Below are positions 56,703-64,000 of a DNA stretch of 64,000 bases, one piece after another. The stretch comes from Raphanus sativus (taxonomy: Eukaryota > Streptophyta > Magnoliopsida > Brassicales > Brassicaceae). The notes under the pieces are model-generated. The model saw only the letters and a list, made by a program, of their open reading frames with translations, had not been told where the DNA came from and ran no database searches. The translations under genes and the position numbers were made by a program. Location of the stretch: positions 27,180,227 through 27,244,226 of the forward strand of contig NC_079514.1 in the NCBI RefSeq assembly GCF_000801105.2, written 5' to 3'. How positions within the stretch are numbered: the stretch's first letter is position 1; every line of letters begins with the position of its first letter.

Positions 56703-57100
56703 GCATCAACCAGCATCATACCAAAGGTTATAGGAGATCATATACGTCTGAAGATTGAACCTACAAAAGAATTCTTTTGCTTTGTAAACTGTTCAAGGAA
56801 GAGTTCGTAGGGAGTTACCAAAGACCTTGAGGTACAGATTGGCAATGCCCTAGTTCCAGTTGACTTCCATGTCTTAGATATAAAGTTAAACTGGAATTCT
56901 ATACTACTTGGAAGAGGATTTTTAGCCACAGTTGTAGCTGTTTGTGATCTACAAACAAACAAGATGTGCTTGACTCTGATCAACCCAAAGATTTACTATG
57001 ATCCAGTCAAGATTGTCAGGCCACAGACGTTCAGTAACCAGCCTCCAGAAGAAGCTAAACTCTTAGTACATTGCTACTGTGAAGTCGAGTACGAAACATA
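56680..57100 (+). pseudogene. Element B aspartic protease, active-site codon lost
   Basis: Encodes ITRALCDT, stop, ASTSIIPKVIGDHIRLKI and later LEVQIGNALVPVDFHVLDIK and ILLGRGFLATVVAVC, the gag-asp_proteas family of plant Gypsy elements. The catalytic Asp-Thr-Gly is broken because the Gly codon is TGA (56700-56702). A second stop follows at about 56806. The enzyme would process gag; this copy is dead. Confidence 0.8.
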
Positions 57101-58064
57101 ATACTCGGAATCGATCGACAGCCCTACAGAGTCGTCGATCGACACAGCTAACCAACCATCGATCGACCAGTCAGTCATTACATCGATCGATTCAGGCGAC
57201 AGTTTTCACTCCACAGAGATTGATAGTACACCTATGTACGAAGTTGATCACTTTTCCGGTGATTATTCAGTTGGGAATTGGGAACCAGACCACTACGTGC
57301 CTACATATGCAGTGGACAACCATGAGGAAGAGGAGTACGATGAGGATTACAACAGAAACATCTCATACGGATACAACCAAGTAGTGCATCACCCTACAGT
57401 GAACACAAGGGAAGATGAGTATGATGAAGACTACTGGAAAGAAATAGAGATCGAATACACTTTCCTCCGAAGAGATGAGTTACCCACCCACAATTTCCTC
57501 CACCCTTTCATCCAACCACCACATGCAACCAACTATAGGGAAGGCACCAGTCACAAACCGATCTTGCGATCAAACCATTGGAAATCGATCGACACATCTC
57601 GATGTGCATCAATCGATACGAAAGTTTCTACCGGGCACGATGGATTACCAGCACACTGCTATCCCATTTTTGCCCCAGAAGCTACTACACCTTCCCAACA
57701 CGAGGAAGAACATGAAGAGAACCATAAAGAAGCACCAGCTACAAATCAACAAGGAGTTCTCACCCGATATGGATCTACATCAACTAGAACCATGTTACCC
57801 GAATCGAGCGACGCATCACCGTCAGCATTGATCGACATATGTCCAAGTCGAGGACAACATGAGGAGAAATCGATCGACACAAACACTTGTGTATCGATCG
57901 ATACTAGTCAAACTGACATGGAGAAATTTGGAAATTTTGAAAAAGAAAATTCCAAAATTAGAAAAGTTGGAGATATGGAGCCATATATAAGAAACCAATG
58001 GGGTAGAAGTTATTTCACACACCCTAGAAGCAATCAAGATGACTACACCATCTTCCAAACCTAA
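57101..58064 (+). CDS. Ser-Ile-Asp-rich frame downstream of the element B protease (1)
   Basis: An open frame (57234-58064) with an acidic start (MYEVDHFSGDYSVGNWEPDH; EEEYDEDY) and repeated SIDTS/SIDTK/SIDTN units, each encoded by ATCGATCGAC or ATCGATCGAT. Upstream, 57101-57233 has four more TCGATCGA words. It occupies the position where reverse transcriptase would be. No known domain. It could be translated or be a relic of an expanded linker. Confidence 0.5.
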
Positions 58065-59072
58065 TGGAGGAGCTTCCAACTACAAACTTCCACATCAGCT
58101 GCACATCACGAAATCGATCGACGGGACTTCACCCAAATCGATCGATACTCAACCCTTACCACCCGATTCTTATATAAATAAAGAATTAGGTCATAATAAT
58201 CTAACATCCGATAAGTTTGGAAATTTCAGGGATACATAAGGCTAGAGAAGAGCTGATAAGAAGCCAATGCCTGCTACATCAAAACCCTTCAGCAGAGAAG
58301 AGATGGATGAGATACTCACAAAGGCTCACATCACACAAATCGAATCCCTCAACGATTTGAAGTGGAGGATCGACAGTGTCTACCATCCGCTGAATGATAA
58401 AATCGAAGGGCTTGCAGCAAACATGGAGTTTCCTGCGAATAATATCAAATCCATTGTTCAGCATACAACTACACATACAATTCCTATGCCCTCAACATCG
58501 ATCGACGACAGATGGAAGGAGTCGACCATTGATGACTTAAGTGTATCGATCGACAGAATCCACGATCGTCGACCGACATCGATCGATACGCCTACTCGGT
58601 TATCGATCAATTCTCCGCACGCTTTACCAAGACCATACAATCCATCGATCGACAGTGTATACTATCTACCGATCGACAAGGACCAACCTGCCATATACCA
58701 AGCTTTGAAAAAGGAGATCAAGCAAATGTTGGGATCATGCAACCAATGGGAAGAGGAAAATCTACAAAAGCAGCTCGATATATTCTACTGCTGAATTAAC
58801 AGAAACATGGATTGGATAACCAAGAGAGGAGAGCTTATGCAAAAGAGTTAGATTTGCTACGCAACAAGCAGAAAACATCGGGATCGATCGATAGTAAAGA
58901 AGCTAAATCGATTGATAGATGCTTTATACGATTGGAAGCCAATATCTACTCTTTGGAAAACACACTTGGTCATTCCCACTATCCAATGTGCAATGACATG
59001 GATGCACTATCCAACATGATGAATGCTTTGCAACAGGAGATAGAGACAATCCAGAGGCAAACCAATGCATAG
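58065..59072 (+). CDS. Ser-Ile-Asp-rich frames downstream of the element B protease (2)
   Basis: Frames 58267-58794 and 58812-59072. The first reads MPATSKPFSREEMDEILTKA, then NDLKWRIDSVYHPLNDKIEG and later SIDDRWKES, SIDRIHDRR, SIDTPTRLS and SIDSVYYLPIDK. The second reads YAKELDLLRNKQKTSGSIDS and RLEANIYSLENTL. Both mix heptad-like helical segments with SID units. The pattern 'YHPLNDKIEGL... IK.I' recurs in the frame at 59352-60074 (FNKRCDDINDPLNDKVTNL), showing internal duplication. Function unknown. Confidence 0.45.
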
Positions 59073-60074
59073 ACGACACAACCACCTATCTACACTCCTA
59101 TACCCCTATCAGTCGTCTACCCACAAGAACCTGCCGCGGAGCATTCGGCATCGATCGACGCAAGAGAGGACGCATCGATCGATTGCCACACCAACAATGA
59201 TGGATGGAACTCAGAATTCTATTACGAGCCGAAGTATGGAGCAAGAGCACACGACCCCCACATGGGACAAATGATAAGCTGGTCAGATACATCGGAAGAT
59301 CCAGCCACTCAAAGAAGAAAAGCTACATAGACCAAGGAAGAAGTTGACAAGATGATCTCGGAGCTATCTGATCTTTTAGAGTATAAAACATCTGACTTCT
59401 ACAAGGGATTCGATAAATTCTACTATCCTTTCGAGTGCAACATCTCTACCCTGAAGTCAAGAACAAATAATTTGGAGAATGAGATTACAGATATTCAGAG
59501 ACAACTTGCATCTCAACCTTCATCATGGAAATCGACCGACTCAACACCTCATGTGTCGCTCGGTACTCACCATCTGACAATGATCGATCAGGTAACAGTG
59601 GCATCGATCGATGTCGAGCAACCACCAGCGCCGACTACATACACTTCAACAGAGGCTGATCAACTCAAACAAGAACTGTACGCAGCTATGGATACCATGG
59701 AGGAGAGGTTCAACAAGCGATGTGATGACATTAACGATCCTCTCAACGACAAAGTAACCAATTTATGTTTAGCCACTGGTCTACTGAAGAAAGAAGTACT
59801 AGCTATTCAGAGAATTCTTGAGTATCAACGTCAGCATCAGGAATCGATCGACGCAACTAAAAACGAATCGACCGATAATACCATATATGTATCGAACGGT
59901 GATGGAACTTGGACAGCGATCGACGCCAGGAAACCCGCATCGATCGATATTGATACACCAGGAGTCCGACATACAGCAAGCACATACGGTGTGCTACCCA
60001 CGCTACATGAAGAACTGACCAAACATTCAACGCATGATTACCAACATCATCAGTTCAACATGGGAGATTTATAA
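59073..60074 (+). CDS. Ser-Ile-Asp-rich frame downstream of the element B protease (3)
   Basis: The frame 59352-60074 (240 codons) starts MISELSDLLEYKTSDFYKGF, contains FYYPFECNISTLKSRTNNLE with NEITDIQRQL, then SIDVEQPPAP, a second helical module (TMEERFNKRCDDINDPLNDK; LLKKEVLAIQRIL) and SIDATKNES and SIDIDTPG. The paired modules ('IQRQL' / 'IQRIL') and those at 58267-59072 suggest three to four diverged copies of one coiled-coil-SID unit. No recognised family. Confidence 0.45.
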
Positions 60075-61585
60075 GGGAGGCTACAAGTCATTAAAAGAGA
60101 CTTAGCGGATATGCACCAGAGATGGACTAGATCAGATGATGCCACAAGAAGCCTCACTGCTACTCAGTCCACCGAAGAAGGAGATGTTTGCCAACTAGCA
60201 AACAACTGCTCTTACCACAACTAAGTCACTCACCTCCAAAGTCAAGCTAAATGACTATAACAAAGCGCTGAGTGTGAGGCAACCCACTATTAGGTATTTT
60301 TATTATTAATTTTAATTTTTATTACTTATTTTCGTATTTATTTTATGCAGGTCTATAAAAAAAAGACTCGACTAGACGTTTACCTTCTCTATTGACCGAC
60401 ACGACCAAGTCAACATCGATCGACATCACTAACTCCGCCACGATCGACAATCTTTCATCTACATCGATAGATACGGTATCAGTCAGGTATAACGTTCTAA
60501 CTTGTTAAATTCGTTAATTATGCTTATGATTTTTATAAACTCCGACTGTTTTACACTAGGGACAGTGTAATTTAAGTCTGGGGGGATTTACTAATGATTT
60601 TGTATTATTTTGAGCTTTTATTAAAAATGTTTTCAAAAAGTTTTTGTTGAGTCAAGAAGGGGACAATGATCTTATTTATATTATTGATATCATTTTCTAG
60701 ACCAATTTTAGATTTACTGATTACAGAAGTGCAAGAGATACTAAAGTGGATCAACTTATCTACTATGTTTGCACTTACTGAGATTGTTTGAAGGAACCAA
60801 AGCTGACCTCCAACCTAATACTGACATCAGCTGCTTGTCTTGGGGCTTGGTATGTATACACAGGATCAGAATCCTCTTACAAGTCTGGAAGGTAAAAAGT
60901 CTGTGTGTTTCTGGTTTTCTTCCTTCTCTCTCTTCGGCATCTCAGATATAAAAAAAAAAAGAAAAGAAAAGATTGATATGATTTCTTGAGAGGCAGAGGG
61001 ATATGTATATTACCTGCGACCCTATTATTCTAAATCTCAAGGATGATCGCACATTGTGGAAACGAGGGATATGTAAATTACCTGTGACCCTCTTATTCGT
61101 TACACTTTGTCAAAAATGTATGAGTTACAATTGCAACAACGTCAATGAGATGAACTAGATGGTCTGAATCAGCATCGAAATTCATTGAAATTGAAACTAA
61201 TTAGAGATTCAGAGAAGAGAGAAGAGGGGAGAAAGAAATCAGAGAAGACTGTCTGTGTGTTCAGAAACTTGTTTGAGTTGAATCCATGTGTCCTGTGATT
61301 GATACTCCCAAGGTAAAGCTACACTTTTATTTTATGCAAGAAATGAGGTTTAGTAGAGGAACTTTTAGACATGATTAGTTAAGTTGCTGGCTAGGAGAAT
61401 TTAGTTGCTAAACTAGGATATTGTATAGTGCACTTTTGTGATTAGGATGTCTATTATTTGGATTGCACTACTAGAGAGATATGATTTTAAATATAGACAT
61501 ATTGAGTCCCTGCTGTTTCAAACATTTTCCAAGACTGCAAGTTGTTTTTGCTTGGAGACAAGCAAAAGGTTAAGTCTGGGTGAGT
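60075..61585 (+). other. 3' non-coding region of element B
   Basis: Includes CAGTGTAATTTAAGTCTGGG at about 60564, an A-rich run (60951-60970) and an imperfect ~65-bp tandem duplication at about 60998-61105 (GAGGGATATGTA.ATTACCTG). The segment just before the 3' LTR, GTTAAGTCTGGGTGAGT, is the likely polypurine region. No gene. Confidence 0.6.
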
Positions 61586-62899
61586 TGATATACCATGATT
61601 TTGACCCACTTTTAGACATGCTATATTGGTATTTTTTTGATATATTCTATCCATTCTAGGGTCTTTATTACATATTTATAGGTACAGGAGCTAATGGGAG
61701 AAAGATGATGATTTTGGAGCATTTTGGAGTACTTTAGAGATTTTACCCGAGAAAGACCAAATCGACCATCCGAGGTCGACAATGAGAGAAGCGCGTCAAT
61801 CGATGTACACTCAGTACTATCGATCGACACTCAGCCGCAGAAGCCCACATTTGTTTACAACCGACTTGAAGCCCAAAGCACCGTCTATTTACCATAATGC
61901 CCCTGACGTGTTTTAACCTAATTATTCTACTATTTGTGTCTTGCCTATGTGTTTTGGCAGACAACGGTTTTTCTAAGATAGTTTCTAGTTTCATAGTTTT
62001 GGTGAGAGAGAGAATTGTCAAATCTAAGAGCATTCTTGAACACCATTTATTTATCTATTCTATTTAGAGAGCTTTTTATGATTTTGTCTATGTGCTGCTT
62101 AGCTATGTCTGAGTAAACACCCTTGTTAGATTTGAGGTTCGAATAGGTATGAGGGATTAGCCCAAAATATGATTACCTGAGCATGTGATATTCATCTTTG
62201 AAGATCATGCTTAATGCTTGTGTAGGAGTAGCTAACCTACACATGAATACAAAGATACAATCCTTGGATCTATCTTCTTAGAGCCAGCAACTCACCTGGA
62301 ACAAGCGACAACTGACTGGGTAATTGTTTGGTGAACTGTATTCAACCTACGATCGGTAAGGCTTGCTAGTAGCGCATCGATCGATACTCCTATAGAGTGA
62401 TCGATCGATAGACGCATGATAAATAACAATCGATACATGCGACAACATATCGATCGAGACATGTGAAAGCAAGTCGATCGATACATGCATAGACATATCG
62501 ATCGGTATCCTAATCTATGACCCTCCTGGGCGTGTTCATCGATTCTAGTAATAGATGTTCGCAACGACAGTTGCGCTATTGTTTAGTTGGATTCTTAAAT
62601 ATCATGCAAGCATCTCACATAGGAATCATACCTCTATAATCCTGATAACCTGAATAGCAACCTTAGATCTAACTCTTTAAATCATACTAGTTAACCCATC
62701 CAATCATCTTGAGTAATTGTCATGCTCAAACCAATTCCTTGTTACTTTTATTTACTGCACTAAGAACAAATCTTTAGCCTAGCTTAATTACAATAAGATC
62801 TATTGATTCCCTAGCTCCTTGTGGATTCGATCCCTAAGTATAACAATTGACCTCTTTGATGAGAGTAATATTGGTATAGGGTAATTTGAGCAAGTATCA
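61586..62899 (+). repeat. 3' LTR of element B
   Basis: 1314 bp from TGATATACCATG to GCAAGTATCA, uninterrupted. It contains TCGATCGA words at about 61819 and 62377-62500. It serves as the empty-site reference for the Helitron in the 5' LTR. Confidence 0.9.
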
Positions 62900-63180
62900 A
62901 CTACCACTAGAATGCTTTCTTGATCAATTTCATTGATGAGGCGAGCGAAAAGATTTGAGAAGTAAGATTGCTACATTCATGCAGAACCTACAGAGCCTTT
63001 CAGACGCTATTGGGTTCGTTTCAAGTCCTATCAGAGAGATTGTCCACACCACAAATTCAACAAAGTGCAGCTGTTTATCACTTTCTTCAGAGGATTAGAT
63101 CTAATCTATCAGACAGAATTAGATACAGCTAGTAAAGAAAACTTCAACACAAGAAATCATTTCAATATTTTATAACATAA
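62900..63180 (+). pseudogene. Gypsy element A gag, continuation after the nested element
   Basis: AGAATGCTTTCTTGATCAA onward matches element B gag from about 54985 (NAFLINFFDEA) through YWVRFKSYQRDCPHHKFNK-like residues to TASKENFNTRN. About 40 bp of gag are missing at the junction. The match ends at about 63175. Confidence 0.8.
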
Positions 63181-63182
63181 AC

Positions 63183-64000
63183 TTAGATCTCGAGATGCCG
63201 AAGAGAGAGAAGGAAGGGAACCAGAAACACAGAGACTTTTTACCTTCCAGACTTGTAGTAGGATTCCGATCCAGTGATATCCAAGCCCCAAGACAAGCAA
63301 ATAAGTCCGTATTAGTGTTGGAGGTCAGCTTTGGTTCCTTCAAACAATCTTAGCTAGTGAATATAGATGGCAAGTTGATCCACTTTAGCATCTTTAGTAC
63401 TATCTGCAATCAGTAATCTAGAATGATGCTAAAGAGTGGTCAGACGATCAAATATCCATATCAATGTTCCTATAATACTTATGCGAAAAATAATTTTGAA
63501 AAATAATTTAAATAAAAACCAAAATAAAAACACATATTAGTAAACTCCCCCCAGACTTAAAGTACACTGTCACAGTGTAACACAGCCGGTGGTGAGGTAA
63601 ATAAATAAAACATAATTAATAAATATAACAAGTTAGAATGAATAAACCTGATCGACAAGATGTCGATCGATTCGTAGTGGTATACGTCGATCGTTAGTAA
63701 TGGTCGTGTGGCGTCGAGCGATATGAATGGTGAATGTCAGTCAATGGAATTATCATTCTACTTGGATCTAAAAACTGCAAAATAAATCAAAAAAAATAAA
63801 ATAAAAGCAAAAATGAAAAATAAAATTAAATAAAGAAAAAGAAAACCTAATAGTGGGTTGCCTCCCACTCAGCGCTTGGTTATAGTCATTTAGCTTGACT
63901 GTGGTAGGTGAGTGACTCATGGGGTGCAGAAACTGCTTATTGCCGGACAGCAATCATCAATCTTGTGTCTCCTACTATTGAACCATGTGGAGACGAAGCT
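63183..64000 (-). mobile_element. Inverted 3' internal region of another copy of the same Gypsy family
   Basis: The minus strand matches 60200-60960 of element B: CTTTGGTTCCTTCAAACAAT at 63332 is the complement of 60786 onward, and CCCAGACTTAAAGTACACTG at about 63551 and GTTGCCTCCCACTCAGCGCTT at about 63858 correspond to 60580 and 60280. TCGATCGA words lie at 63663 and 63687. It joins element A gag directly at about 63180, so a rearrangement or truncated inverted insertion lies there. It runs off the right edge. Confidence 0.75.

Larger units (their letters stand above)
50068..62899 (+). mobile_element. Full-length Gypsy element B (gag-protease only), nested in element A
   Basis: The 5' LTR is 50068-54030 (1305 bp once the 2658-bp Helitron is removed) and the 3' LTR is 61586-62899 (1314 bp). 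The primer-binding site TGGCGCCGTTGCTAGGGA at 54035-54052 differs at two positions from the complement of plant tRNA-Asp, as in Athila-like elements. The interior holds gag, a protease and then about 3 kb of Ser-Ile-Asp-rich frames and 1.5 kb of non-coding DNA. No RT, RNase H or integrase motif is seen. The flanks GCTAT (before) and ACTAC (after) are a poor 5-bp match, perhaps mutated. Mobilisation would need a related autonomous element. Confidence 0.85.

Noticed and set aside
1..64000. tRNA, rRNA or integrated pararetrovirus sequences
   Set aside because: No tRNA cloverleaf or rRNA motif was found. The protease, gag and RT relics all fit LTR retrotransposons or LINEs, and no movement-protein or virus-type gene order was seen.

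Overview
The window is nuclear DNA from a flowering plant of the mustard family (Brassicaceae), most likely Brassica or a close relative. The evidence is a gene almost identical in layout to Arabidopsis STERILE APETALA, a plant J-domain/DUF3444 gene, plant-type introns and leaders, AT-rich spacers, and Brassicaceae-type Helitron, CACTA, LINE and Ty3/Gypsy elements. Only two host genes look intact, both on the minus strand: a J-domain co-chaperone-like protein (9992-12058) and STERILE APETALA (exons 35474-36613 and 40432-40665). Nearly everything else is transposable-element sequence, much of it nested, so the setting resembles TE-rich (perhaps pericentromeric) chromatin.

Region by region: 1-1540 holds broken gag and protease pieces of a Gypsy family whose proteins are studded with Ser-Ile-Asp (TCGATCGA) motifs. 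1541-6737 is a degenerate CACTA transposon with Transposase_24-like and TNP2-like (DUF4218/DUF4216) remnants. 6738-8014 is a complete non-autonomous Helitron containing a 638-bp element with a perfect 9-bp target duplication. 8335-9000 and 13750-14918 are decayed Gypsy LTR pieces. 9992-12790 is the J-domain gene and its leader. 14919-18681 is an inverted Tat-type LTR fragment fused to a dead LINE. 19840-20031 plus 28166-28472 are exons of an HMG-CoA-synthase-like pseudogene whose intron is occupied by a Tat-lineage LTR retrotransposon (20100-28154, TSD GGATG). That element has gag and protease but no visible polymerase, plus two related antisense gene modules. 30163-32067 holds an interdigitated Helitron and hAT-like element. 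33998-35003 holds a foldback element and a Stowaway-like MITE. 35474-40870 is STERILE APETALA with a 3.8-kb intron. 41061-43570 is a TIR element and a LINE remnant split by an LTR-like insertion. 43732-47485 is a Helitron that captured part of a RecA gene, followed head-to-tail by the start of a related Helitron (47486-47888).

47889-64000 is a nest of elements. Gypsy element A is interrupted inside gag by a full-length Gypsy element B (50068-62899). B's 5' LTR is in turn interrupted by a Helitron (50395-53052) carrying an RPA1-like gene remnant. The intact LTR of B at 61586-62899 gives the empty site, which fixes the Helitron ends to the base. Part of an inverted third copy (63183-64000) closes the window.

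Functionally the window is an archive of insertions around two host genes rather than a pathway. Points of most interest are the TCGATCGA/Ser-Ile-Asp signature of the A/B family, the polymerase-less architecture of both Gypsy families, the duplicated antisense module of the Tat element, gene capture by Helitrons (RecA, RPA), and the long duplicated intron of STERILE APETALA. All calls were made by eye; no database search was run.
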